Assembly (NCBI RefSeq): GCF_015687155.1 | Contig: NZ_JADPQF010000001.1 | Span: 806,001-870,000 of the forward strand | Source: Aliikangiella sp. G2MR2-5 | GTDB lineage: Bacteria > Pseudomonadota > Gammaproteobacteria > Enterobacterales > Kangiellaceae | Direction: 5' to 3' | Length of the DNA stretch: 64,000 nt | Shown here: positions 9,670-18,511 of the stretch, piece by piece | How positions within the stretch are numbered: the first letter of the stretch is position 1 | Layout of the letters: each line of letters opens with the position of its first letter | Position numbers and translations under genes: made by a program | The notes under the pieces: generated by a model | Databases searched by the model: none | The model's input: the letters and a program-made list of their open reading frames with translations, nothing else | What the model was told of the DNA's origin: nothing

Positions 9670-10299
9670 ATGAAATATAAGATTTGTCTCCTATTTTTGC
9701 TTTTTTGTTTTTCTTTAAATGTATGTGGGTCCTCAGCAGAGTGGCTGGAAAATGACATAAAAAGAACGTTAAATCATATCGACATTGAACTTCAGAAGAA
9801 CCACCAGCAATTTAAAAAATCCCCACAACTACTAGCCAGTTTCGTTGACTCTAACTTGATAAAACTATGGAAAGGGGACAAGACGTTGCTAGGCATGCTG
9901 GGTAAAAAACGCTGGCACAGTTTGGGAGCCTGGGAGCGTAAACAACTGGTACAAGAGTTTAATAATACCCTTCAACGATACGTACAAATGGGAATCCATA
10001 AATATGACGGGCAAAAAGTCGAGTTTAACGGTCTGAAAGTTAATCAGAGTGGTTCTCGAGCGTTATTAACGTTGAAGGTGATTCCGAATCTTTTGCCCAG
10101 CTTTGATATTCAGATGAAATTGAATGTGAAGGAGACTGGCTGGCAGATCTATGATGTAATGATTGAAGGCATTAGCTATGTCTCAATGAAACGCAATGAA
10201 TTTAAAAATATTTATGAAAAACAAGGGATTAACGGTATTGTCTCCGAATTGAAACTGAAAAACGAAGGATATCTGCCCTCTAGTATAGTCCCCGAATAA
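9670..10299 (+). CDS. MlaC/Ttg2D-family periplasmic lipid-binding protein
   Basis: The 209-residue protein has a signal peptide (hydrophobic FLLFCFSLNV, likely cleavage near GSSA). It then shows the MlaC fold pattern: FVDSNLIKLWKGDKTLLG, RKQLVQEFNNTLQRYVQMGIHKY and a late WQIYDVMIEGISYVSMKRNEF segment. MlaC proteins ferry phospholipids through the periplasm between the MlaFEDB ABC complex and outer-membrane MlaA. No mlaABDEF genes are adjacent, so this is an orphan or paralogue. The ATG at 9670 is chosen because it follows GGAAAGAG and starts the signal peptide directly. An upstream in-frame start would put charged residues before it. Confidence 0.8.
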   Translation: MKYKICLLFLLFCFSLNVCGSSAEWLENDIKRTLNHIDIELQKNHQQFKKSPQLLASFVDSNLIKLWKGDKTLLGMLGKKRWHSLGAWERKQLVQEFNNTLQRYVQMGIHKYDGQKVEFNGLKVNQSGSRALLTLKVIPNLLPSFDIQMKLNVKETGWQIYDVMIEGISYVSMKRNEFKNIYEKQGINGIVSELKLKNEGYLPSSIVPE

Positions 10300-10400
10300 T
10301 TAAGCTCCTCCCATTTTCCCTACCTTTTATCGCAAAAATAGAACTCTTTTTTGATTTATCCCGTTCTAGCTTACATACTGGGTTATAACTTCAGTTTTAA

Positions 10401-10426
10401 CCGCTGCTCAGCGGGGCTTTCGTTCT
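10401..10426 (+). terminator. Possible terminator after the MlaC-like gene
   Basis: CCGCT-GCTC-AGCGG (10401-10414) forms a short GC-rich stem followed by GGCTTTCGTTCTT, with a T/A stretch before it. The U-tract is interrupted, so the call is tentative. Confidence 0.35.
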
Positions 10427-10457
10427 TAATTGTTAAAAAGTGTGATTTTTTGTTTCT

Positions 10458-10489
10458 TTGCTGCTTTTAATATAACTATCATGTATAAT
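10458..10489 (+). promoter_or_regulatory. Probable capsule-locus promoter
   Basis: A perfect -10 hexamer TATAAT lies at 10484-10489. The -35 region is either TTGCTG (10458-10463, spacing 20) or CTGCTT (10461-10466, spacing 17). It is the best promoter in the 471-base gap and would produce a leader of roughly 275 bases before the first capsule gene. A 7-bp hairpin (TCCTTTA 10512-10518 / TAAAGGA 10530-10536) lies in that leader. Confidence 0.5.
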
Positions 10490-10587
10490 TCCGCGGCAAA
10501 TGAGATAGCTCTCCTTTATGTTAGCTAAGTAAAGGAATTTAAAGGGAAAAAAGTGAGCTCGCTTGTTTAGAAAAACCGAATTATTCA

Positions 10588-10598
10588 GGTGGTAATCG
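10588..10598 (+). promoter_or_regulatory. ops-like element in the capsule leader
   Basis: GGTGGTAATCG resembles the RfaH-recruiting ops core GGCGGTAG with two differences in eight positions. It lies about 95 bases after the predicted transcription start and ahead of an 19-kb run of same-strand genes, where anti-termination by an RfaH-type factor would be expected. The similarity is only partial. Confidence 0.35.
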
Positions 10599-10770
10599 CT
10601 GCATCGTCCGAACTTTAGGTGCTAAAAAGTTGATTTTATAGTCTACTATTTTAAGTACAATTTTGTTGAAGACTATCATTTGGATGTCATTTCAGCACCA
10701 AGCCTGAAGGTAGGGTGAATTTAATTGATAAAGCATATGAGTGAAAACGTCTCAAGGAATTGAAACCATT

Positions 10771-11811
10771 ATGATTTTTGATTTATTCCCTTTGATTTTA
10801 ACAACATTTTGTTGTGCGCTGGTGATGGTCAAAGCTGTGCAGCCAATAGCGGTTGAAATTGGTTTGGTTGATAGGCCCTGCGTAAGAAAAAAACATGATG
10901 GACATGTTCCTCTTATCGGAGGAATTTCGACCTTTGTTGCCGTACTTGTTGCAACTTCAATCTGGCTTCCAGATACTCAAGAGTTGAGGATGTATCTTAT
11001 TGCATCTGCGATGCTGGTTTTTATCGGGATTCTGGATGATAAATACGACTTAAGTGTCAGAGTGAGGCTAGTTGGACAGACTCTTGTTGCGTGCTTAATG
11101 CTTTTTGGCGTGGGAACCTATATTTCGAATTTTGGCAACTTGCTCGGATTTGGAACGCTGGAGATCGGTCCTTTAGGTCTTATCTTTACCTTTTTCGCAA
11201 TTTTGGTCTTGATCAACGCTTTCAATATGATCGATGGTCTCGACGGCCTTCTCGGTGGGCAATCTCTTAACACTCTCATTTCTATCGCAATTCTTTTTAT
11301 TATCGGAAATAACTATCAAGATCTTAACTACCCTTTGATTTTGGTTTTCGCGTTGTTACCTTATTTGGCTTTCAATTTGGATATTTATAAAAGATTTACG
11401 CGTAAAATTTATATGGGAGATGCGGGTAGTATGTTCATAGGATTAAGCGTTATTTGGCTATTGGGTAAAGGAACGCAAGGAGCTAATCCCTCTTTTAATC
11501 CCGTTACAGCGCTTTGGATCACTGCCGTTCCATTGATGGACATGTTGGCCATTGTAATTAGAAGAGTACGAAAAGGACATCCTCCATTCAAAGCTGACAG
11601 GGATCATTTGCATCATATCTGCATTAAGGCCGGACTGTCACAAAAGAAAACCCTAGCTTTAATTACTACTATGTCTTTGTTAATGTCTGCTTTTGGAATT
11701 TTGGGACATCTCCTGGAGTTTCCTGAAGTGTTAATGCTCGTTCTATTTCTCATGATATTCGTTATCTACAGTAGAATTCTCAGTTACATTAGTAGTAAGC
11801 AAATAGCGTAA
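10771..11811 (+). CDS. WecA/TagO-family undecaprenyl-phosphate sugar-1-phosphate transferase
   Basis: The 346-residue polytopic membrane protein (about ten or eleven helices) belongs to the polyprenyl-phosphate N-acetylhexosamine-1-phosphate transferase family. Family marks are VDRPCVRKKHDGHVPLIGG near the N-terminus, the catalytic DDK of GILDDKYDL, NAFNMIDGLDGLLGG, GDAGSMFIG, and the late RDHLHH histidine motif. It should start the polysaccharide repeat by loading a sugar-1-phosphate (GlcNAc in WecA) on undecaprenyl phosphate. The ATG at 10771 gives the usual N-terminus and has AAGGAAT upstream. A GTG 30 bases earlier is possible. It is the first gene of the capsule locus. Confidence 0.9.
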   Translation: MIFDLFPLILTTFCCALVMVKAVQPIAVEIGLVDRPCVRKKHDGHVPLIGGISTFVAVLVATSIWLPDTQELRMYLIASAMLVFIGILDDKYDLSVRVRLVGQTLVACLMLFGVGTYISNFGNLLGFGTLEIGPLGLIFTFFAILVLINAFNMIDGLDGLLGGQSLNTLISIAILFIIGNNYQDLNYPLILVFALLPYLAFNLDIYKRFTRKIYMGDAGSMFIGLSVIWLLGKGTQGANPSFNPVTALWITAVPLMDMLAIVIRRVRKGHPPFKADRDHLHHICIKAGLSQKKTLALITTMSLLMSAFGILGHLLEFPEVLMLVLFLMIFVIYSRILSYISSKQIA

Positions 11812-11825
11812 AAAATGTTAATAAA

Positions 11826-12233
11826 ATGAATAATAAAGAAAAAGTATCAATATCTTTAGTTTTGTCTTTTTTCCTGATTTCTTGTAGCTCTACGCCACCG
11901 TTGATTACTCCCACTAGAAGCCTGGTGGTAAGTAATGAAATGAAGCTAGGAAAAGAGGTTTCACTGGTTTTGGCCAAGAGGCTTGATCGTGCGCCTGTTG
12001 GGGAAGTTGTTCACTTTGAACACTTCGCCCTGCAGCTTGGGGAAAAATATACATCTGCATTAGGATTTATTTGTCGAAATGTTTTTATTGCTAAAGGCGG
12101 AAATGAAAGTAGTGACCGCATCAAGCGAGTAGCTTGTAATGAAAATGCTCTAAAAGCAGAGTGGGTATTGATTCCTTCAATTGAAGATCAGACAATCAAC
12201 AACGATTACCTCATATTAAAAAATATAAGATAA
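11826..12233 (+). CDS. Small lipoprotein of the capsule locus
   Basis: The 135-residue protein starts with a lipoprotein signal peptide ending in LISC (lipidated Cys at residue 20), followed by SSTPPLITPTRSL. The remainder is a compact domain with two further cysteines (FICRNVF and RVACNE) that could form a disulphide, and no family I recognise. It lies 14 bases after the WecA-like gene and directly before (2 bases) the KpsD-like exporter. It may be an outer-membrane accessory factor of the export channel, which is an inference from position and lipidation only. Confidence 0.7.
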   Translation: MNNKEKVSISLVLSFFLISCSSTPPLITPTRSLVVSNEMKLGKEVSLVLAKRLDRAPVGEVVHFEHFALQLGEKYTSALGFICRNVFIAKGGNESSDRIKRVACNENALKAEWVLIPSIEDQTINNDYLILKNIR

Positions 12234-12235
12234 AA

Positions 12236-14074
12236 ATGAATTATTTAATTAAAGCATGTGCGCTTTTAATGATTTTTTCCGTCCAAATCGTCGGAGTTGG
12301 CCAATTAAGTGCCGCTGAGAGTCCAGAAGAGCTTCTCGCTCAATATCAAAATTCTCAATCAAATAACACATCTGAAGCAAAACAGGTTGCAGTGTCTCAG
12401 CAGCAGATTTTTGCACAACAAAGTTCAGAAATTACTAGCGTAAGTCAACAAGCGAAAGGGCTACCTGAAAAGTATCAGCAGAACTTAAGAAATGGCTTGC
12501 TGCTACCAGGCGAGACAGACATTTCTGCGCTTTTGCCTATTCCTGAACATGGGCTTGCGCCACCTTATGGGGCAAATATCTTTGCTGGCGGTTACGAGTC
12601 GGAGCGAGTTGATGGATTAAATGAAGACTATTTGATTGCATCTGGCGATAAAATATCCATTTGGCTGTGGGGAGCAACTAACTATTCAGATGTAACTACC
12701 GTTGATAATCAAGGGAACATTTTCATTCCAAATGTTGGTCCCGTTCATGTGGCCAATGTTAGAGCGAGTCAAGTTAATGATTACGTAACCAGTAAGATTC
12801 GTACCGTTTATAAATCCAGTGTAAAAATATATGTTAATTTGTTAACTGCAACGCCTGTAACCGTATTTATCACCGGGGGGGTGCTCAGACCAGGACAGTA
12901 TGCCGGAATGGCTTCTGACAGTGTTCTCTATTACCTGAAACGAGCAGGTGGAATTGATTCGGAAAGAGGGAGCTACCGCGATATACAAATCATTCGAAAA
13001 GGAGAAGTTGTACAGAAAATCGATTTGTATCGATTTATAAAATACGGACAACTAGATCCTGTTAACTTTAAAGATAGTGACGTTATTTTCGTTTCTGAAC
13101 AAAAGTCAGTAATAAATGTCGGTGGAGGAGTTAAAAATCCTTTTAGGTTTGAATTTGTTAAGGAACAGATAACAGGGCAAGAATTAATTGATTTCGTTAA
13201 ACCGCTATCAAAAACAAGTCATGTGGCAATATCTGGAAATCGAGAGTCGGGGCCTTTTTCTGTCTATCTTGCGATAAATGAGTTTAATAACTATCAAATA
13301 AGAAATGGTGATAAGCTATTTTTTAATGATGATTTACACGCTCAGATATACGATATTCAAATTGCAGGAAGTTATTTGGGACCATCCTATTTTGCAGTGA
13401 GTAAGAAAACAAAGCTATATGATCTACTCAGTTACATTCAAATAGAACCGGCTCTAGCGGACAACTCTTCTATCTATATTTTGCGTCAAAGCGTTGCAAA
13501 AAAACAGAAAGAAATTCTTGACCGATCTTTAGATAGACTAGAACGATCTATCTATGCTTCACCAGCATCATCTACGGGGGAAGCTCAGATAAGGGCTCAA
13601 GAGGCTAAATTAATTTCTGAATTTATCGCCAGGGCAAGAGAAGTCGTTCCTCTTGGAAAGGTTATTGTGTCTGATAACGGGAATGTTGCGAACATTTCTC
13701 TTGAGCAAGGAGATACTATAGTAATTCCCGCAAAAACCGATCTAATTCAGATTGGTGGAGAAGTTTTGATGCCACAAGCAGTTGTGTATAATGAACAAGC
13801 GTCGGTAGAAGATTATATTGCTTGGGCCGGAGGATATACCAATAGAGCTAACTACGAAGATATAGTTCTTGTTCACTCAAATGGTTTGACCGAATTTGTC
13901 AATGTGTCTGCAGATGGAAGTTGGCTGTCATCTGGAAAACAAACGAAGTTGGCACCAGGCGATCAAATAATCGTGTTGCCTAGAGTAGAAGCAAAAACAA
14001 TGCAAACTATTAAGGACATGACGCAGATTATTTATCAAATAGCTGTTGCCGCAAACGTTATTACTCGTGATTAG
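12236..14074 (+). CDS. KpsD/Wza-like polysaccharide export outer-membrane protein
   Basis: The 612-residue protein has a signal peptide (cleavage near residue 25, LSAAES) and a glutamine-rich linker. A polysaccharide-export domain spans about residues 125-205 (YLIASGDKISIWLWG, DNQGNIFIPNVGPVHV). SLBB-type beta-grasp domains follow from 208 (TPVTVFITGGVLRPGQY) and near 490-560 (TDLIQIGGEVLMPQAVVYNE). It has no lipobox, so it resembles KpsD more than Wza. It would be the periplasm-to-surface conduit for the polymer pushed out by KpsM/KpsT/KpsE encoded next. A G7 tract (12875-12881) lies inside the first SLBB coding region. Confidence 0.88.
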   Translation: MNYLIKACALLMIFSVQIVGVGQLSAAESPEELLAQYQNSQSNNTSEAKQVAVSQQQIFAQQSSEITSVSQQAKGLPEKYQQNLRNGLLLPGETDISALLPIPEHGLAPPYGANIFAGGYESERVDGLNEDYLIASGDKISIWLWGATNYSDVTTVDNQGNIFIPNVGPVHVANVRASQVNDYVTSKIRTVYKSSVKIYVNLLTATPVTVFITGGVLRPGQYAGMASDSVLYYLKRAGGIDSERGSYRDIQIIRKGEVVQKIDLYRFIKYGQLDPVNFKDSDVIFVSEQKSVINVGGGVKNPFRFEFVKEQITGQELIDFVKPLSKTSHVAISGNRESGPFSVYLAINEFNNYQIRNGDKLFFNDDLHAQIYDIQIAGSYLGPSYFAVSKKTKLYDLLSYIQIEPALADNSSIYILRQSVAKKQKEILDRSLDRLERSIYASPASSTGEAQIRAQEAKLISEFIARAREVVPLGKVIVSDNGNVANISLEQGDTIVIPAKTDLIQIGGEVLMPQAVVYNEQASVEDYIAWAGGYTNRANYEDIVLVHSNGLTEFVNVSADGSWLSSGKQTKLAPGDQIIVLPRVEAKTMQTIKDMTQIIYQIAVAANVITRD

Positions 14075-14079
14075 ATAGT

Positions 14080-14868
14080 ATGCCAGTAGCACTTAAAAGA
14101 AGTCGGCTGGAGCTCTGGCGAGACGTAATCTTTGCTCTTTTTATTCGACATTTAAGAAGTCGATTTAACGATAAATTTGGTATCAGCTGGTTAATTATTC
14201 AACCAGTAATATTTATTCTAGTACTTTCTTCACTTCGCGGTCGTTTAACAGGGGAAGAGGTCCACGGTATTCCTGTTTTTATATTTATGCTGCTAGGAAT
14301 GGGCGTCGTTGTTCAGTTTCTATCGATTTGGTCAAGTATTTCTACATGCATAAGAAAGGATAAACCGCTGTATGCATTTAGGCAGGTTATACCTTTTGCT
14401 TCATTTATTACTTCAGCGATATTAGAAATAATTTCATATATTATTGTCTTATTGATCTTGTTTATGATCGCTATACTTTTAGGATTTCACGTAACAATTG
14501 ACAACCCATTGTTGTTCATTTTGTATCTACTCGAAGTGCAAATGATCGCTCTTGCTGTCGGTTTGATTTTTTCTGTTGGACAACTTTTTGTTATTGAAGT
14601 TAATAAATTGCAGGCATTGTTACAAAGGCCCATGATTTTTGTTTCCGGGGCTTTTTTTACACTTTCTGATATTCCTCAGGAAGCATGGCCCTATCTTGCA
14701 TGGAATCCGGTACTTCACGCAGTTGAGCTCGCGAGGGGCGCTGCCTACGAATCTTTTGTTCCTGTATCTGCAATAAGCTCTACTTATTTGCATGTTTTCA
14801 CTCTTTCAATCTCATTTTTAGCTCTTTCGATCTATACAGTTTGTTGGAGGAGAATGATAAGCAGATGA
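14080..14868 (+). CDS. kpsM: Capsule ABC transporter permease, KpsM type
   Basis: The 262-residue ABC-2-type permease has six predicted membrane helices. It shows the family N-terminus (RDVIFALFIRHLRSRFNDKFG..WLIIQPV) and a final WNPVLHAVELARGAAYESF segment typical of KpsM/BexB. It would form the inner-membrane pore for the lipid-linked polysaccharide. It overlaps kpsT by four bases (ATGA), which implies translational coupling. Confidence 0.92.
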   Translation: MPVALKRSRLELWRDVIFALFIRHLRSRFNDKFGISWLIIQPVIFILVLSSLRGRLTGEEVHGIPVFIFMLLGMGVVVQFLSIWSSISTCIRKDKPLYAFRQVIPFASFITSAILEIISYIIVLLILFMIAILLGFHVTIDNPLLFILYLLEVQMIALAVGLIFSVGQLFVIEVNKLQALLQRPMIFVSGAFFTLSDIPQEAWPYLAWNPVLHAVELARGAAYESFVPVSAISSTYLHVFTLSISFLALSIYTVCWRRMISR

Positions 14869-15515
14869 TTTCATTAAGAAACCTAACAAAGTTCTATCCT
14901 TCTGATTTAGGTCCGCAATATGTGTTTAAGGATTTAAATTTTGAAATGCCAAGTAACCATAATATAGCTCTTTTAGGTAAGAATGGGGCAGGTAAATCAA
15001 CACTGTTCCGACTGCTTGCTGGAAGTGAGTATCCTGAAAAAGGAAAGATTGTAACCGATAAGTCGCTTTCATGGCCTGTGGCACTGGCAACCGGCATACA
15101 TCCTCAAATGACGGGGTCAGAGAATGTCAGGTTTATTGGAAGAGTGAATGGTGTTTCCGATTTGAACAAATATGAGAATAGAGTAAGAAATTTTGCTGAA
15201 CTTGGGGGAAAGTACCACTTGCCAGTAAAAACTTATTCTAGTGGAATGCGAGCAAAACTGGCTTTTGCGAGCTGTATTTGTATTGATTTTGATATCTACC
15301 TAATAGACGAGGCTACATCTGTCGCTGATCCTAAATTTCGTAAGAAGTCCAGACGAGCACTTATAAAAAAAAGTAGAGAAGCTAACATTATCATGGTTTC
15401 GCACGAAATTGATGTAATTGAAGAGTTTTGTGATAGCGCGGTTATAATTGATCAGGGCAAGTTAGAATTTTATAACGATCTAAACAAAGCAATAGAAAAA
15501 TATAAAGAATTATAG
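14865..15515 (+). CDS. kpsT: Capsule ABC transporter ATP-binding protein, KpsT type
   Basis: The 216-residue nucleotide-binding protein has Walker A GKNGAGKST, signature YSSGMRAKLAFA, Walker B IYLIDEAT and H-loop MVSHEID. The size and the missing C-terminal carbohydrate-binding domain make it KpsT-like rather than O-antigen Wzt-like. The ATG at 14865 overlaps the kpsM stop (ATGA) and has AGGAGA upstream. A TTG at 14841 would add eight residues. It powers export through KpsM. Confidence 0.93.
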   Translation: MISLRNLTKFYPSDLGPQYVFKDLNFEMPSNHNIALLGKNGAGKSTLFRLLAGSEYPEKGKIVTDKSLSWPVALATGIHPQMTGSENVRFIGRVNGVSDLNKYENRVRNFAELGGKYHLPVKTYSSGMRAKLAFASCICIDFDIYLIDEATSVADPKFRKKSRRALIKKSREANIIMVSHEIDVIEEFCDSAVIIDQGKLEFYNDLNKAIEKYKEL

Positions 15516-15524
15516 AGTAAAAAT

Positions 15525-16937
15525 ATGAGCGAACAGTTAGATCAAGTGATTGAAGATGAATATACAATGTTGAGCAATTCTGCTTCTCGACAAGAGTGGA
15601 ACAATCCAAAGTATATTTTGCAACTGGCACAACAGTTTGAAAAAGGCAATCTCCCCCTTGCTTACCGGTTAATGCAACGTGCTCATAATTTGAACCCAAA
15701 AGGCCCTGTAATAAACAAAAAATTAGAAAGTTATCGAGGCCGATTGTCAATTCAGGAAAAGCATAATTTAGAAACAAAAGTCTCTGAATCCAGTGATAAA
15801 GACAACCCTAACTTGAAACAAAAGTTAGTGGAGCATAAGCTCTATAAAGCTGTAAAAGCCTTAAAGCCATTTACTCTGTGTGTAATAATTCCAACTATTA
15901 TTTTCGCATTGTATCAGGCTCTATGGGCGAGCGAGCGATATGAAAGTACTGCTCAAGTATTTGTCAAACAACCTGACAGTTATAGCAGTATGACCCCAGA
16001 AATGGCTCTTTTAAGCGGTATTGGATTATCTTCTGGAGATAACGATTCAAAGCTAGTCGAGACCTATATTTATTCGATGGATATGCTCTCGTATTTGGAA
16101 GAACAAATTAAATTAAGAGAGCACTATTCTAATTCTTCCATTGACTTTTTTAGTCGGCTACATGATTGGGAAAGTAAAGAAGATTTTTTAGAGTATTACC
16201 TAAGACACATAGAAGTATTGCTCGTACAAGATAGCACCATCCTGGAAGTGAGAGTCCAGGCATATTCATCAGAGTTTGCTCATAAACTAAATAAGGCAAT
16301 AATAACTAGAGCCGAGTGGTTCATAAACTCGGTTAGCCACGACTTAGCTAAAGAACAAATCGAATTTATTGGTAATGAACACAAGAAGTGGATCAATAAC
16401 CTGAAAGAGTCGCAGAATCGACTTTTAGAATATCAGCAAAAGTATGGCTTGCTGGACCCATCTGCGGAAGGGATGGCATTACAATCAATTGCCTATAATC
16501 TGGAAGGCCAAATCGCGTCAAAACAGGCTGAGTTAATTGCTGCTGAAAAATTCATGCATCATGAAGCTCAAGAGGTTATTACTATTAAGAATCAGCTCTT
16601 CGCACTTCAGGAACAGTTGAAAAATGAAAGGGAAAGACTAACTATGGAGCGTGGTGATGGTAAAGCCGTTAGTGAAGTGATCGCGAAGTTTAGCGATTTA
16701 AAGGCAGAGTTTGAGCTTTCAATGCAGGCTTATACAGCTTCACTAGCTTCATTAGAAAAGGCTAAAGTAGAAGCCTATCGACAAATTAAATTTTTGGTAA
16801 TTGTTGAGCAACCTACGTTGCCTGAAGCGAGTGCATATCCAACAGTTATTTATAACGTATTTTTGTTTTTACTGGTTTTGAGTTTGAGCTTTGGAATAGT
16901 TAGACTTATCTGGGCAACAGTTCAAGAGTTATCATAA
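15525..16937 (+). CDS. kpsE: KpsE-type capsule export inner-membrane protein with an N-terminal helical module
   Basis: The 470-residue polysaccharide co-polymerase-like protein has a first membrane helix near residues 118-135 and a large periplasmic region with coiled coils (about 275-405). A proline-rich stretch (VEQPTLPEASAYP) precedes the last membrane helix near 444-463. This is the KpsE/BexC/CtrB layout that links the ABC transporter to the outer-membrane channel. Unusually, about 110 residues precede the first membrane helix. Residues 30-71 (FEKGNLPLAYRLMQRA..NPKG) form a TPR-like hairpin that recurs in two enzymes of this locus. The gene follows kpsT by nine bases. Confidence 0.87.
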   Translation: MSEQLDQVIEDEYTMLSNSASRQEWNNPKYILQLAQQFEKGNLPLAYRLMQRAHNLNPKGPVINKKLESYRGRLSIQEKHNLETKVSESSDKDNPNLKQKLVEHKLYKAVKALKPFTLCVIIPTIIFALYQALWASERYESTAQVFVKQPDSYSSMTPEMALLSGIGLSSGDNDSKLVETYIYSMDMLSYLEEQIKLREHYSNSSIDFFSRLHDWESKEDFLEYYLRHIEVLLVQDSTILEVRVQAYSSEFAHKLNKAIITRAEWFINSVSHDLAKEQIEFIGNEHKKWINNLKESQNRLLEYQQKYGLLDPSAEGMALQSIAYNLEGQIASKQAELIAAEKFMHHEAQEVITIKNQLFALQEQLKNERERLTMERGDGKAVSEVIAKFSDLKAEFELSMQAYTASLASLEKAKVEAYRQIKFLVIVEQPTLPEASAYPTVIYNVFLFLLVLSLSFGIVRLIWATVQELS

Positions 16938-16961
16938 TTGACAATGATTAAGAGGTAAGTA

Positions 16962-17837
16962 ATGAAAGGTATTATTTTAGCCGGTGGAAGTGGAACCAGG
17001 CTCTATCCTTTGACCAAAGTAGTTAGCAAGCAGCTTATGCCTGTTTATGATAAACCCATGGTTTATTATCCTATTTCCACGCTGATGATGGCAGGGATAA
17101 AGGACATTTTAATCATTGCGACTCCAGATGAGCTGCCTAGATTTAAAGAATTGTTAGGGACAGGTGAGAGTTGGGGGGTAAAATTTGATTATGTTGCTCA
17201 GCCTAGTCCTGATGGTCTTGCTCAAGCTTTCATTTTAGCTGAGGAGTTTCTATCCGGAGAAAGTGCTGCTCTTGTTCTAGGTGATAACTTGTTCTATGGT
17301 CACGACCTTGCTACCTCTTTGCGTAGAGCTAAAGACAGGGAAGTTGGTGGGACTGTATTTGGTTACCATGTATCAAACCCGAGAGCTTATGGCGTTGTCG
17401 AGTTTGACGACAAAGGTTGTGCAATTTCAATTGAAGAGAAACCGGCTGAGCCTAAATCAAACTATGCTGTTCCTGGATTATATTTCTTTGACTCCCGAGT
17501 AGTAGAGTTTGCAAAAAATGTAAAACCATCGTCTCGAGGAGAGCTTGAGATCACTGATGTTATCGATCAATATTTGAAGTTGGGCGAACTTAACGTTGAA
17601 ATTATGGGCAGGGGGACTGCGTGGCTAGACACTGGCACGCATGAAAGCTTGTTGGAAGCTGCGAACTTTATTGAAGTCATTGAAAAAAGACAGGGGTTAA
17701 AAATATGTTGTCCTGAAGAGATTGCTTTCCGTATGGGCTTCATTAATGGGGAGCAATTGAGAGTATTAGCGGGGCCTTTGGAAAAAAGTGGCTATGGACG
17801 CTATTTGCTAGGCCTGCTTGAAAGTAAGGTTTATTAA
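16962..17837 (+). CDS. rfbA: Glucose-1-phosphate thymidylyltransferase
   Basis: The 291-residue protein has the RmlA signature [11 protein letters not shown] at the N-terminus with [15 protein letters not shown]. Other family blocks are [30 protein letters not shown] and [15 protein letters not shown]. It makes dTDP-glucose from dTTP and glucose-1-phosphate, the first step to dTDP-L-rhamnose. It heads a full rmlA-C-D-B set and follows kpsE by 24 bases with SD AAGAGGTAAG. A G6 tract is present at 17173-17178. Confidence 0.96.
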   Translation: MKGIILAGGSGTRLYPLTKVVSKQLMPVYDKPMVYYPISTLMMAGIKDILIIATPDELPRFKELLGTGESWGVKFDYVAQPSPDGLAQAFILAEEFLSGESAALVLGDNLFYGHDLATSLRRAKDREVGGTVFGYHVSNPRAYGVVEFDDKGCAISIEEKPAEPKSNYAVPGLYFFDSRVVEFAKNVKPSSRGELEITDVIDQYLKLGELNVEIMGRGTAWLDTGTHESLLEAANFIEVIEKRQGLKICCPEEIAFRMGFINGEQLRVLAGPLEKSGYGRYLLGLLESKVY

Positions 17838-17965
17838 ATTCGGTCTTAATAATTTATTGCTCATTTAATCTTGTTGGGTTGGAGCGGGATCTTGTGAATC
17901 CAATTTAGCTATGTTTATAGCGCTAGTTTTGAGTTAATGCATTTAAAATCTTAGAGTGAGTCGTG

Positions 17966-18511
17966 ATGAAGTTCATTTCTACAAAAATTCCAGAAGTAAA
18001 AATTCTTGAGCCCAAGGTTTTTGGCGATGAGCGTGGATACTTTATGGAGACTTATAAGGCGCCTGAATTTAATGAAGTATGCGGAGATACTGTATTTGTC
18101 CAGGACAATCACAGTAAATCGGGACAAGGAATATTGAGAGGTCTTCATTATCAAGTTGAAAACACTCAGGGCAAATTGGTGCGAGTTGTCTCTGGAGAGG
18201 TTTTTGACGTCGCGGTGGATATGCGGGAGAAGTCCGAAACCTTCGGACATTGGGTAGGAGTACTTCTATCCGAAGCAAATAAGCGTCAACTTTGGGTTCC
18301 TGAAGGCTTCGCTCATGGCTTTTATGTAACTTCTGAATATGCAGAGTTTGTGTACAAATGTACCGATTATTACAATCCAAAAGCAGAAGTGTCGGTTCGG
18401 TGGGATGACCCTTCGATAGGAATACAGTGGCCCCTGGTCAATGGTGTTAAACCAATTCTGTCTGAAAAGGATGAAAATGGTCTGCCATTTTTAGATGCGC
18501 CTAAGTTTTAG
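17966..18511 (+). CDS. rfbC: dTDP-4-dehydrorhamnose 3,5-epimerase
   Basis: The 181-residue cupin enzyme has the RmlC motifs RGLHYQ (catalytic His), VFDVAVDMRE, WVPEGFAHGFYV and the tyrosine in YKCTDYYNP. It converts dTDP-4-keto-6-deoxyglucose to the rhamno configuration. A GTG directly before the ATG could add one residue. GAGTGAG upstream serves as SD. There is a 125-base gap after rfbA without an evident gene. Confidence 0.95.
   Translation: MKFISTKIPEVKILEPKVFGDERGYFMETYKAPEFNEVCGDTVFVQDNHSKSGQGILRGLHYQVENTQGKLVRVVSGEVFDVAVDMREKSETFGHWVGVLLSEANKRQLWVPEGFAHGFYVTSEYAEFVYKCTDYYNPKAEVSVRWDDPSIGIQWPLVNGVKPILSEKDENGLPFLDAPKF

Noticed and set aside
15442-15777. Open frame of 111 codons on the minus strand across the kpsT-kpsE junction
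   Set aside because: It overlaps two clear genes in antisense and has no family match or signal.
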